Below, one piece after another: positions 22,780 to 35,755 of a stretch of 64,000 bases of DNA. The stretch's first letter is position 1. Every line of letters starts with the position of its first letter. The notes below the pieces were generated by a model. It had not been told where the DNA came from. It saw only the letters and a program-made list of their open reading frames with translations, and did no database searches. A program made the translations under genes and the position numbers. This DNA comes from Gigaspora rosea. Taxonomy: Eukaryota > Glomeromycota > Glomeromycetes > Diversisporales > Gigasporaceae. The stretch spans positions 94,476 to 158,475 of the forward strand of contig QKWP01000415.1 of assembly GCA_003550325.1 (NCBI GenBank), read 5' to 3'.

Positions 22780-25316
22780 TTATTGTACATCAAGTTTATC
22801 TAATAATTTCTTTGCTGCATCATTTCCAAAAGCGGCAGCTAATTTTAATTTATCTATTCCAAGTTCACGATTTTTTTCAACATGAAACTTCCCATTTAAA
22901 TATAGATCTCCTAAATTATATAATGCTACATGATTTCCCTTATCAGCAGCCATCGTTAAATATGTAATAAATTCTTTTATTTCAGCTGGTGTGACCTTTT
23001 CTTTCTTTGAGATAATGGCAAATGCATAACGTAATTGTGCTCCAGAGACACCATCATCAGCTGCCTCTTTAAAAAGTCGAATTGCTTCTTCTCGATTTTT
23101 TCCAATATGATAACCTTCCCATAAATAATATCCTTTCCAATATTTTGCTTGTGAATTTCCCATCTCCGCATTGTCTGAAAAACATTCCCATGCTAACCTC
23201 CTTTTTTCTTTTATTGCCTCATTAGTTTCATTCTTCCTTATTTGCTGATGAATTTTTAATCCTTCTTCAAAAGGCATGATTGTCTTTATATTTATATCGG
23301 AATTATCAAGTGTGAAGTTTTCAAAATCATCTTCAACGTCAACACTACATCTTGATCCATCTAAATCTAGTTGTTTATCTGGATATATCTTTGGCAAAGC
23401 GTCAGGTTCAACGTGCTTTTCGGATAATTCTTCTATTTTTATAAGTAACTCTCCTAAATTTGGTCGTTGATCTGGATCTTGATGCCAAGCTTAATAGATA
23501 ACAACATACAAAAGATTTAAGTATATTAGACAAGTTATTCAGAATATTCAATTAAATTATAAAAATACAAAAAAACTATACAAATATATATATATATATA
23601 TACATACTGGATTCGATAATTTCTTTCAATTTTTGCTGGATTGCGCTTTCATTTTGATCTTTTGCTTTACCAAAGCCAATTTTCTCTCTGCCACCTTTTG
23701 TCACGTATTTTTTTAAATCCTCAAGATGAGTTTTGTCGAATTTCTTATCGTAAGGATATTTTTCAAATGCAAGCTCCCAGAGCGTCATTCCAAAACTTTA
23801 TAAAATTTTAAATAAATAAATAAATACAAATAAATACAAATACTTTTTTTAAAAAAATAATTATTAAATTAGATTACCTGAAAATTTCACATTTTGTATC
23901 ATATTTTTTTCCATCCATTTTTTCTGGAGCCATCCACCGTAAAACTTTCATATCAGGAATTTCCTTAGAAATGTCATTAAATTCACGTGCCAAATCGAAA
24001 TTTGCAATCTTGGGTTCACAACGGCTAGTTAACTATTTTAATAATTAGGAATAATAAATATTCGATTTAAAAAAAAAAATTATCATATTAAAAATTTTGT
24101 CAAATATTAATTCTTTGTAAAAAAAAAAAATTTCTTACCATAATATTCTCACAACGAATATCATGATGAAAGACATCCACTGAATTTAAAAATGCAATAC
24201 CACGACATAAATCACGAGCTATAATTACTTTAGTTTCCCATCCAATATCACGTCGATCATAAAAATCTTTTAAAGATCCTAACTCTGTCCATTCTAAAAC
24301 TTGAACGTCTTTTCCTTCACTTTTAGATAATCCATGAAATTTGAGAATATATGGACATATTCCTAATTTTCCTATCATTGCTAAATATGTTTGAACTTTC
24401 GATTTTTCACTAGTATTTATAGGTTTACATTCAACTTCAATGACTCCTGAATACATTTTCTTTACTCTTCCCTTATTATGAGATGCTAAAGATGAACGAC
24501 ATAATTGTAATTGACTAGTTTCTATTTTTGGCGGTTTAAAAACTTGGTTATCTGCCGACTGATCATTATTATCATGTTTATTTTCAAGCTGTGACTTCAT
24601 TACTTGAACTTCTTGTACGACTTTTTCGACTTTATCCATGACAGAATCTCTAGCATAAAGAATAAGCTTTTTATATATAAATATATTGTAATTAAAATGT
24701 AATATAATCAATATTAGTAAATATATTATATATATATATATATTTATTATTTTATATGAATATATTTTTTTATAATAACCTTTTTTATTTCGTCATGATC
24801 TTCTTCTAAACTTTCAAAATCTCTTTTCCTCTGTGCTTCATTATCAACCATCATACTGAAATTCAGATCTCTCATAGTTGTGTCAAATTCAGCCGTCAAA
24901 TTTATAAACTTATCTTTTATCAAACTAGCTTCAAAAGTTTTTCTAAAATTACCCATTTTGGATAATTCTTCTTCGAATGCTTTAATTTTTATTAAAGTAT
25001 TCGTAAATTTTTGAAAAGTATTATAAAAATTTTGATCTTTAAATCTATCTTCATTAATTTTTTTGGTTCTTTTCAATTTTTCTATCGCTCCCTGAGCGTC
25101 AATCACACGTTCCATTAACCTGGCGCATGTATTTTTATTATATTGAGCAGCATCGTGAAGATCAATAATTTCTTTAATTAATTTCGTTGCGACATCGAAT
25201 AATGGTATATATGGTGCTACGGCATCAATAACTTTTCCTGTCACATAAGCTGCTCCTTTACCAAAGTCTTTAATCGTATCAGAAGTCGATCTATTATTTT
25301 CCTGAGACGATGACAT
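22780..25316 (-). CDS. MLKL-like helical domain, pseudokinase and Sel1-repeat protein
   Basis: Five exons on the minus strand: 25316-24780, 24666-24139, 24032-23878, 23795-23608 and 23489-22780, with GT-AG introns of 82-118 bp and matching phases. They give an uninterrupted 705-residue protein. Residues ~1-180 form a helical region (IKEIIDLHDAAQYNKNTCAR...) resembling the MLKL N-terminal four-helix bundle, followed by a probable coiled coil (~185-215). The kinase domain is at about 235-490: a Lys in VECKPI (K260) fits the beta-3 lysine, HHDIRCEN (346-353) is the catalytic loop with Asp348, NFD (366-368) replaces DFG, then APE (390-392) and WELAFEKYPY. The loss of the DFG Asp suggests a pseudokinase. 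Two Sel1-type TPR repeats (~585-700; AKYWKGYYLWEGY, ALYNLGDLYLNGK) end the protein. A cell-death or signalling adaptor role is inference. Nothing looks broken. Confidence 0.88.
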
Positions 25317-27696
25317 TTGTTTTTTTTAAAGATTATGTATGAATTTTTTTAACGTTCTCAAACATTCAATAAACATTACTTATATAAGTCATTTGTTACA
25401 ATCAAAACTTTATTTAGGTCGTGTGCATTTTTATTAATGTTTCACTACAGACCTTATATACTATAATCATAAATTTGAATAAGTCCATTATGTCTGCAAC
25501 AAGTTGGGCTGAAGAAGATTGCGCCATTCATAGTTAAGTTCTTCTACTTATGCGTAAATCTTTTTTACATTGTGATTTAAACTAAGGAGTCCTCTAATTT
25601 AGTGTTTAATATATCAAATAAGAAATTTGTATCAATTTCTTTATTTTTAAAACATACTAACTTTTATTATCGGTATTTATATTGACTTTTAAATTTTTGG
25701 TACTAACACTAACTTGAAGTGGTTTAATCAAGAAATTATGTAATTTTATATTTTTTATATATTTTTTGAATAATAAAAATTTTTGATACTGCATCAAACT
25801 GGTTGAATCGCTTTTGCCATAAGCTAATTAAGTATAATCGTCTTGTCTGCAAGGTAAATCAAACCAAATGAAAGATGATGTGTAACATGCCAGTTCGAAA
25901 CGTTCGAAACTCAAAGAATTACTTTATATAACAATCAATATTGGAATTTCACTTTTATCTAATCTGAAGTAATAAAATAAAAGATTTTTTATAGACCAAA
26001 ATAAAGAAGTTGTATATGTTTGAACCATTTTTACCTATTTTTCAAATTTCCTTATTCGGAAGTAATTTAAAATTAGGGTAAATAGAGCTTGTTGATACCC
26101 AAAGTAGGTTTAGACTCCTATTTTCTGCATTTTCCTTTTTTTGCTTTTGTGTTTACTTCTTTTTTACTCGTAAAAAGGGGCATCTAAAGTGAAAACATAA
26201 TTCATAAATTACTGTTTTATCTAATTAGCTTTAGGATTAAGGTCACTTTAAGTTAGAGTTAGGGGAGTTAGGAATGTTTATATAGTGAAATTGCTTTCAC
26301 AACATTTCCATTAATGCTGAATTTTTTTTTGATTGGTCTATCATCGACTCCCAAATAAAGAAATTGAATAATGGGTTTATTTGAACATATGATTTCTATT
26401 TTGTTACATAACATAACCAATTAAAAACAATACTAGCATCCTAATGATCCCAACGTGACTATCCAATAATATTAAGAATTTGGCACTTGAGTTTCGCTAA
26501 AGGTTTCATGTAGCGTTATTCAAATAGATATTAGCGGCCATGCATCCGAAATAATGACGCGCTATTATGGAAACACTAGGTCAAAATTATATATATATTT
26601 ATTTATTTTATTAATCGCATTTATTTAAAATTCATTGAAAAAAGCTTTGACGAAATAATTATAGATTCGAACAATACATTTAAAATAATTAAGGAATTAA
26701 AAAAAGTAAAAACTTCACTCAAATTTTAAAGTGAGATGGAACTTCTAAAGAATCGTTAAATAATAATTTCTTGATTAATCTAGCATTTTTAAAATGTAAA
26801 TAATAACGATCACTAAGAGAATTTTACGATTAAAATATTGTCTAATATGAAGATTTTATTTGGTAGGCAGTTAAAATTGTAAACAGCTTTAAAAAAATGT
26901 TGCCTATATAAAATCTATTAATTCTTTAAATTAATCTTTAAGTACAACTTTAAAGTAATTCGAAGACTACTCTAAAAATCCACAATAAATTAATTTCAAC
27001 TATATTTAAAAATAAATAAATAAAAATATAAATATATATATTTAACTTTTTGTTCTAATAAAAAGTTTTTTTTAATATGTAAAAAAATTCATTACATTAT
27101 TCTACGCGACAATGCTTTATTGCTTAATTTCGCACAAGAATGCTCCATTGCTTAATTCCGCATAACAAAGTTCTCATTCCACATGATTATGCTTCATTCG
27201 CCAACCCTATGAATAATTGATCGCAAAGAATGTTTAATGTTTTGTTAAAATTGACAGTCAATCAACTATAAATGTATAGTTAAAGATTAAACTGAATAAA
27301 TGCAATTGCGTTAAACAATCGTGGAGTAACTCACCGTATGAATATTCATAATGCGCTTTCAAACCTAAATCATTAGAATTAAATCAAACAACGCTAGAAA
27401 ACTGAGCATTAAAAAATCGTGTAGTGACTACGCATTCATTAAGTAATCGTGAGTGCAATTAAAATAATTGGTGGTTCATTTTACGAAAAAGGAATATAAG
27501 AATACATATAATTCACTGAAAACGCCAAAGTATGGTAACTCGAAGAATCGCTGGTAATAAATATGATAATAAATAACATTAAATGCCCGAAGGTAAATTA
27601 AAAAGCATTGATTAAATAAGATTAACACGCTGGCAAAAAAGCCATATTCCTACATGTGAATAGAAAGTGTACGAATATAAAACAAAATTCTAACAT
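25317..27696. other. Intergenic stretch, no gene seen
   Basis: About 2.4 kb of AT-rich sequence 5' of the pseudokinase gene. It holds a (AT)n and AAATAAAT region near 27010-27040 and three spaced ATGCTTYATTGCTTAATT-like words around 27110-27200. A 15-codon open frame at 25489 (MSATSWAEEDCAIHS) is too short to call. Confidence 0.55.
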
Positions 27697-28020
27697 CTGT
27701 GTTTGACCGGGAGCGGGTCAAAATCCCGACAAACAGAATCCCGACAGGTCATAATCCCGACAAAAAAATCCCGACAATAAGAATCCCGACAATCCCGACA
27801 CCAAAAAAAATCATAAATTTATTTAAGTTAGGGTTAGGGTTAGGTGAGTGCTTAGGTAGGGTTAGGGTGAGCGCCTGGGCTAGGGTTTGGTTTAGTTGAT
27901 TTTATTAGTAAAGTTGCTCAAGGAAAACATTTTTTGATTGTCGGGATTTTTTTGTCGGGATTATGACCTGTCGGGATTTTGTTTGTCGGGATTTTGACCC
28001 AAACCCGTTTGACCACACAG
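27697..28020. repeat. Foldback element carrying TTAGGG-type repeats
   Basis: 324 bp, beginning CTGTGTTTGACCGGG and ending CGTTTGACCACACAG. Each ~75-bp arm contains four to five copies of ATCCCGACA (left) or its complement TGTCGGGAT (right). Between the arms, around 27830-27890, is a run of GTTAGGGTTAGGG-like units. The left open frame of 66 codons is a by-product of the repeats. Confidence 0.8.
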
Positions 28021-28487
28021 CCTGCATATCACGTGGAATGAATATATAAATTTGATAAATTTTAAAATGTTCCAAAATTTATGTAATGAACTCGAATTTA
28101 TCAAACTGGTTCCAACCTTTATGGCATGTAGAATAACTGTGCGTAACTCATATTGAAGAAACTATGCATTATATGTAGAATTCAAGGAAAATTCTATATG
28201 TATCTTGTAGAAAAAACATGTGAATTAACCTTTTTTTAATTATGGTAATAATAAATGCAATATAATGTGAGTATATTTTGTTGCAACAGTTTGTATAATT
28301 TCAAACACATAAAAAGGATCATTTTTACCTTTAAAAATTTGATAGTAAAGTCAAATTATTTTCTAGATAGAATCCCAATTCATATAAGCTGCTAGTTAAA
28401 AATCAAATCAAATTTGAAAAAATAATTTGCAAAAATATCTGATATGAAAATAGATCAAACTATGACACTGACTTTTTTTAGAATTTA

Positions 28488-28715
28488 ATGCAAAAGACAT
28501 TTGCAAATAATCAAGAAGTAGGACTAGATAATCTATTTGACCATTTGGATCAATTTATTGAAACCATTCAAGACTTCATTTTATTGACCAACTGCTCTTG
28601 CACTATTTTAATTGAATACAACCAAAATAGTTGTAGAAAGTTAGTAGAAGGTATTGAATATCAAATTCCACCTAATACAGACTTTACTAATGGGAATGTA
28701 TACTATGGCTATTAA
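28488..28715 (+). CDS. Short hypothetical ORF
   Basis: 75 codons, starting MQKTFANNQEVGLDNLFDH and ending VYYGY. It has balanced amino-acid composition with two Cys in TNCSCT and one in NSCRKL, unlike the low-complexity chance frames nearby. No domain recognised and no neighbour within 2 kb on this strand. It could be a last exon or a gene relic; an AG just upstream (28478-28480) would allow a 3' splice site. Confidence 0.3.
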   Translation: MQKTFANNQEVGLDNLFDHLDQFIETIQDFILLTNCSCTILIEYNQNSCRKLVEGIEYQIPPNTDFTNGNVYYGY

Positions 28716-28916
28716 ATATGCTTATTATACAAATTATGTTCTCAGTTCTAATAATAATATTAGCAACCTGTGACATTCTAATAAAGATTGTAATTGGATT
28801 GCTAATAGAATTAGTAATGGCCTAAATATTAAAAAATTTCATTAATTATTTTAAAAAATACATAAGATATATCAAAAATCTGGCAAAAATGTAATAATAT
28901 GCTTATTTGAATTATA

Positions 28917-29096
28917 CAATCAACTCTCTCTAATCTGACCCTTTCTAATCTGGACCTATTAAATTCTCTCTAATCTGAACAAAACTTCTAGAACCTTTGT
29001 AAATTTTATTATAAAGTTCAGATTACATATATAACTTTTTGAGAACCATAGTAAAAATTAGCAGTCCTGACAGTTTGGACTAAATAGAGTCAGCTG
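28917..29096. mobile_element. TA-flanked MITE, same type as 13732-13917
   Basis: 180 bp, flanked by TA at 28915-28916 and 29097-29098. The left end CAATCAACTCTCTCTAATCTGA pairs with the right end whose complement starts CAGCTGACTCTATTTAG. The ends resemble those of the 13.7-kb element and the size is nearly equal. Confidence 0.65.
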
Positions 29097-30351
29097 TATT
29101 ATAACTATGACAATATTTACAATATATGAAAAGAAGTGATAAAAAAAAGCCAAATAAGGTATCACATACACAGGTCAAACATGAAAATATCGGACAAACT
29201 ATCTGCTATCCGATATTTCTATATTACATAACGATAGTTCAACAAAATATCGTTAACTAAAACAACTGGTTTATATGTTGGCAAAATCTGTCTGATATTT
29301 TGATTTTTTATAAGAAAATTTTAGATAAATATCAGAAAGGCCAATATTTTGAAGAAACTTAGATGATATTTTGGTTATTATATCAGGAAAATTTTAATCA
29401 GATATCAACCAATATCGGCTAACATCGGCTAGCTTATGTTGAATGAAAGTGTGTTATAATATCAGTGATAGATCTGTGAGGTTTCTGCTATTTTTCTAAA
29501 AATATCGGCTATCAGATATCTGTATACATCAATATCGATATAATAAATTAAACTCAAAATGTTAAGATCATGAGCATAAATAGAAATTTTTATCATCCAG
29601 ATATTCAGATGATCCTCTTAGTTAAAGATTCTTCAGTTAATAACATACAAATAAAGAACTAGTATTTTATGGCTTTAAGCAATTATTATATAAGAGAATG
29701 TATATGTATGTAGTCTTTATTTAAAGATGATTTCATATAATATACTTATCATTTTTCATAATATTTTACGCTAAGATTGTAATGTCTATCTATATTATTA
29801 AGTATGACTCATATATGCTTTCCGGCAAGCAACTCATTTTATCAAGTTTATACAAGCACCAAAATATCGAGCATATATATGTCTATACATGTTAATATAG
29901 TGACAACATAATGAACTGAACAAATATTAAAGAAAAATATGTGACGCAATTATTCGTTATAATATAAATATCAGATAGCCGATTTTTCTATATATATAAT
30001 GTACAGTATATTTATATAATTTATAATAAATTAAAAATACAGTAGTAATACAGTAGTAATACAGTAAATTAATATATAGATAATAATAGATTATCATGTA
30101 ATACAATGCAATATGCATTATATATTGTACTTTCTATTTAATGGGATCACTGACATATAATCCTGATGCTTTCTTGAACCAACGGTAAATGTTCCTGCTA
30201 CAAATCTTCCCAGTATGTTATGTACCGGAATTATGCAATCACGATCTATATTATAAAAATCATTATGTCATAATTCCACGTTACAAAGCTTATCATCCTT
30301 TTTGCCGATGCTAAGATGACACCTTAAATTCTCATTTTTTATTTTTTTATA

Positions 30352-33300
30352 TTAACGAACATAGGCGAGGCTGTGCTTTGTTGATTCTTCCGGATAATCA
30401 AGGTAATGTTCAAAAAAGAACTGAACCTGGCCCGGATACGTATTTACTCCATCTTCATCGGCAAATTTTGCAAGAATTCTTGATGAACTTTCATATCTTT
30501 TAGAAAATGTAGAACCGAAAACTTCATCACTTATTCGAATTCTTCCATATTGATTTATTATAGACGATATGCCTATTGACCCATCTAAATCCAAATCTTT
30601 GGGCAGAATGAATATATTGGTGTCATAAGCATTATTATAATATTCGACGAGTAACTCCATAAAGTCTCGTGAGATGTATGCATTCATTTTCTTTGGTATA
30701 AGAAAGATTCCAGGAAATGAATCGGCCCCAGTACTGGTGCCGATTCCTTCCTCTACTGATTTTGACATAGAGAAAAAATTTATTACATCTTCGTTAGACA
30801 TTTCATAATCACCCAAACTGCCGGAAGATTTTTTTGGAGCCAAAATAGACAAATCTTCGGATAAATTAGCACTATTACTATTATTAATTAATCCGTCAAT
30901 TTGTCTGTTTCGTTGGATGATATTCATAAATTTCAGCTCAATTTTCCTATTACTATTTTTGTAGCTTCCTAAAAATTTAATTAATATTGTTTAGAAGATA
31001 GAGATATCGACCGCCTATTATTGACTTTTGTTTTAAACAAATTATTAATCTTTTAATTATATTTACCTAGTAATCCATTCATCCGTTCAAAACTGAAACA
31101 CCAAAAAGAATGTAAAGGACCATAATCTAATGCACATTCAGATATGTGAAGGCATAGGTGAAGGTTTGGAGAAATCTTCTCGGGACCATAGATTTCTTCG
31201 ATAATTTTTATCATGGCTATCAGACATTGGTGTGCTTCTTCTAAATCTCTTTCATCGATTATTCTACAAACCAATATGCTACAAGCCCGGACGAAATAAG
31301 TAAGAATTTTCCTATCAGCATCACATAACAGATTCCAACAAATAGTGGTAGCATATACGAGGATAAAAGTCTTCCACTGGTCTGCCGTGAACCTTGAAAA
31401 TCCTTCACCAGTAGAGATTTTACAAGGAATTCTACCAATATCTGATGGCACATCGATTTTATCTGCCAATTGCTGCATAATTTTTAAATTTTGAGAAGTT
31501 AACCTTTCACCTTCAATCCATAATCTAGTTACGATCCATTTTGCTATTCCCAAGAAGAGGCAATGCATTGGGTCCACTACCAGGAATCTAACGGAATTGA
31601 AGTATGAAAGCCTATAGATTTCGGACCATCTGACAAGAGTATCGGAAAGATGCTGTTTTCTTCGTTCAGCTGTCTTGCAATTTTTCCAATTTATTGCATC
31701 GTTTCGGATAAGGTTGTGGTCACGTTCTACAAACCAGGACTCCATATTAGAAATGCCACCAAAATGAGGTTGGTTCCAAATGTCGTAATTAGCTCTTTTA
31801 TAGCAGCGATGACATGCTGCCTTAGCCGAAATATGCCCACAAAGTTTCCTTGCTGCAGGTAAGTCACTGGAGCAACAAATTACTGCACATTTGATTCTCT
31901 TGCCAGATGGGGACTCAAACGTAGCCGATAGGTCTATTCCTTCCCAGAGCTCTATAAGCTGATCGATAATAGGTACCAAGTAATGGTTTAACTGATGCAG
32001 CTTTGGTTCCGATGGCCCAGGTATGATAGACAATGTTATTATATTGGATGGTTTAAACCTTTTATGTATATTAAATTAATATCATATTTGATTAACGAAT
32101 GTAAAAAAAATAAAAAAAAAATTAAAAAAAAAAAAAAAAAAACAAAAACCTTTCTTGACGTGGAAGATTACATATGACAGCATATATGACCCCCACGCTA
32201 TATTGAGACGTCTCAAATGGTTGAAACCAGTCCAAGTTTAGCATCAATCCTATATGGCTATCAGCTGTTTCTGGACGAAAAAATAACTCCCCTTCATCAT
32301 CAGAGAATGATTTCCATATCCTGCCATCATATATATCTGATAATTGGGGTTTTGAAGGTCGATAGGCCCATCTTCTGCATGCCTCTTCAAATCCTGATTG
32401 CTGGAATAGCTTTAGGAACTGTTGCTTGAGATTTACCACGGGATAAATTGATACTGGCTTTCTGATTATTCCATCTTGCACCCTGACTTTTTTCGAAAGT
32501 ATTGTATCGCATGATACTCGTCTGCTGATATTTACATGGTTTGGAAATTCCACATAAGTACAGCGAAGTATTTTTGGTGTTTGTCCTGCTTTTTTTGTTG
32601 AAATATCTTTTGGATTATATAATTTGCAACAAGATTCGCATACAGCGAATCTTGTTGTATGATCTGATATACCAGCCATCTTTTTTGCAACGTCTATTGA
32701 TGTAGGAAGGCCACAATACTTTTGTTCATCAATACGAGTTAACAAACGCTGGAGATATTTAATCAGGGTGTGAATGCTTGTATCAGAATGCCGATATTTT
32801 TGTTGGTAACGAAAAACCCACAATACAATTCCTAATAAATCTTCATCAACAATTCTGGCATTGGTCTCTGGGGTATCATCTAAATCAGGTGCATCGAACC
32901 TTATTAAATTCTCTTCTTCACTCTCTTCTTCACTCTCTTCTTCAGTATCAGTTTCATCAGTTTTATCGCTTTTCATGTCATCATTTTCATTTTCATCATC
33001 ATCAGAAGAATCTGACAAATTTTTTCCAGAATAAAAGGACGACATTTTTGCATTATGAAAGCCTTTGGGAAGCTGCGCAACAAGGAATTGAAGATTTTCA
33101 GGCTGTGGTAGAGGCATCAAATTATATGATTCACTATCTGACTTTTCACCATCTGTTGAATCAATAACCTGATCCATTAAAAAAATATCGTTCATTATAT
33201 CTGAAGATCCTTCGCCGTTATCGATATCTTCTGGCCGATATCCAACTTGACGGTTTGATATAGCACGCTTTCCTTTTACTGTAGAAGGTTCTTGTTCTTG

Positions 33301-33447
33301 TGCTTCATGGTCTGCCTTAACTCTTGGATCTCTTTCTATACCATTGCACATACTACAGAAACATGCTACTTTTTTGCGCGTACGTCTTTTTGTTTGTAAA
33401 GTAGAAGCAGGTTTTTTAACAATTCCTTTGTTTTTTTTGTAAGTCAT
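30352..33447 (-). CDS. CACTA-superfamily transposase (tnp2-like), intact
   Basis: Three exons on the minus strand: 33447-32150, 32058-31067 and 30968-30352, introns of 91 and 98 bp with GT-AG ends and consistent phase, give 968 residues without a stop. Near the N-terminus is a Cys-rich CFCSMC motif (29-34). An acidic stretch lies at ~165-190. A second Cys cluster (CESCCKLY... RCTYVEFP) sits near 270-300. NLDWFQPF (~407-414) fits the first Asp of the DDE catalytic site, VVDPMHCLFLG (Asp ~595) the conserved DxMH motif, and the block ALDYGPLHSFWCFSFERMNGLLG (~745-770) is the tnp2 signature before the C-terminus. CACTA transposases excise and reinsert their element. Intactness suggests a young or active copy. 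The upstream region is shared with the divergent gene. Confidence 0.88.
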
Positions 33448-35755
33448 GATGAAATATCTATGTTAAGAAGCAAGACACGATATTAAGATAGATACGAAGA
33501 AACAATATTAAGAAGTAAAAAAAAATATTAAGAGAGAAAATATTAAGAGAGAAAATAGCTTACAAAAACGTTTTAACATATTTATATTTCAGAGAAAAGA
33601 ACAACATCGGTAATTTAGTTTTTATTATCAATTGTACAATATGCATATCGGACAAAGAATATTTTATTTTACACTTTTTACACGTTTTAAACATATGGTG
33701 ATTTATAATTTATTTATTAATAATTGTTTATTTATTAATGATTATGATTATTCTTTTTATCCAAGGGATTCCTTCCCTTTGTAATGGCGAAATTACCTCT
33801 CTTTTATACTATTTTACATTAGAAAGGGTGTAAGTGGCTTAAATAATGATTTACAATTCATTGACTAATGCCTTCTTTTCCTTCTCGCTTTCACAAGCCA
33901 TTATGTTACCAGATGGTTTTCTCTTTGAAGACGTGAAATCTTCTTCTGACAATCTCTAAGCCTGAAATGATGATCCAAAGGTTCTTGAGGTTGATCGTTA
34001 CAAAGCCCCAACTTAATGATCATCATATTACTGTGCCCACTTTCGCATCTAGCTCGTAACAATAGGTTTCAAAACAAAGAGTATTAACATCAGTAATTTA
34101 TTTTTTAATATCAATTGTACAATACGCGTATCGGACAAAGTATATTTTATTTTACACTTTTTACATAAGTTTCAAGGCAAAAAGCAAGGAGCAATAGCAT
34201 CAGTAATTTTATTTTTAATTTTATTTTTTAATATCAATTGTACAATAATTTGGAAGTTTATTTTAAATTCCTATTACAAAATTCACATGTTTTATTTTTA
34301 TTATATAGAATCAGAGTAACAGATGTACATTTCAGAGAAAAGTTAAAAAAAAAATGAAGAAATCAAAAATTAATTTGGTTTAATATTTTAAAAAAAATCA
34401 AAGAATGAAAGTTTAATTTGTTTTGATGAAATCGAAGTTTAATTTGTTTTGATGAAATTGGAGTTTAGGTTAACTTGTTTTGACTAGATTATTTTTACTA
34501 GATTATTTTTACTAGTATATTGATAAAATTAATCAATTAATTATATTTTTACTATGTGATTTATAAATTTCAGTATCCGATATACATATCAGAAAATAAT
34601 AAAGTCAATTACTTTTTATTATTGGGTCAAAAAGTGATGAAATCAAAATTTTATTTTTATTATTATACAAACATAAATTATATAAATAAAATATATAATA
34701 TGTAACAGATAAATTTTTAAAATACGATTTACATGTGTAATGTTATATGTATAAAAAAAAATTTTTTTTTAAAATATGATTTACATGCAGTTTTATTTAT
34801 TTTACTAAAAATAAAATAAAGTTATGAAAAATGATCATATGCATCATACAACATTAAAGGATTAGTATTGAGGTTTATTTAAAGGTTACTATTTAAAAAA
34901 AGAAAAAAAAGGTTAAACGGTTTTATAAAACAATCTAAAAAATGACTCAGCGACTTGCTTTATTTTCAAAAAAAATTATATATATAAATGTAAACCATTT
35001 TTATAAACGCCTAATAAAAAAAACTCACCTGACAAAAAATGTAGTCAAAACATTTCCAGAATTTTGCAAAATTTGACCAGCCAACCAATTTATTAAGTTT
35101 GTATGTCCTAATGGAAAAAAAACAATTGATACAGAAAAGCAATATGGGTATCGGAAGTTTATAGTTGACTCTGAAAAAAAATTATTTGAATTAAAACATC
35201 ATAGTATTTTCACATGTAATAGTTTATTTCATCATGTAATTAATTGTTTATTTCATCATGTAATAGTTTATTTTAAATGATCGAAGTTTATTTTACAATT
35301 TAATGACATTGAAATTTTTTTCGATAATTACATACGTATAGTAAATACAATGACAACCAAACTTTATGACAAATTTCTTTTTTTTTTGAATATAAATTTA
35401 TCCATTTTTCGAATCTTATTTTTCTTCTACAAATAAATTTCTTCCATTACTATTTGATACTTCGCTTCTTATTCAATTTTTTCTTCCGTTAACTATCACA
35501 TTTTTTTTTCTACAAGTAAATTTCTTCCGTTACTATTTGATACACCTTCGTTCATTCAATAACTTCGCGTTTCTTTCAATATTCAAAATAGCCCTTGGGC
35601 TTTTTTTCATACACACAGATATAGGTAATACTTTTCTATTTGATACAATTTCGCTTCATATTCAATAACTTTCTTCGTGTTGGGTCTTTTTTATTCATAG
35701 TAGTTTTGAAAATTTTGGAAAATTTTGGTCTTATTTTTTTACAAATATTCATATC
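33448..35755. promoter_or_regulatory. Bidirectional intergenic region of the CACTA-type element
   Basis: 2.3 kb between two divergently transcribed genes. It contains two copies of a ~55-bp direct repeat with GTATCGGACAAAG (33640-33695 and 34120-34170), a third partial copy of its CAATTGTACAATA start near 34240, paired AAGTTTAATTTGTTTTGATGAAAT words at 34405-34470, and three TTCTTCCRTTACTATTTGATAC-like words at 35440-35660. It probably holds both promoters and protein-binding repeats; no core promoter element can be pinned down. A 34-codon coding-like relic on the minus strand (33851-33955, ends KEKKALVNEL) also lies here. Confidence 0.4.

Noticed and set aside
25489..25536. 15-codon frame MSATSWAEEDCAIHS
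   Set aside because: Too short, no splice continuation identified.
27699..27899. Plus-strand 66-codon frame with RIPT repeats
   Set aside because: Translation of the ATCCCGACA array and TTAGGG repeats in the foldback element.
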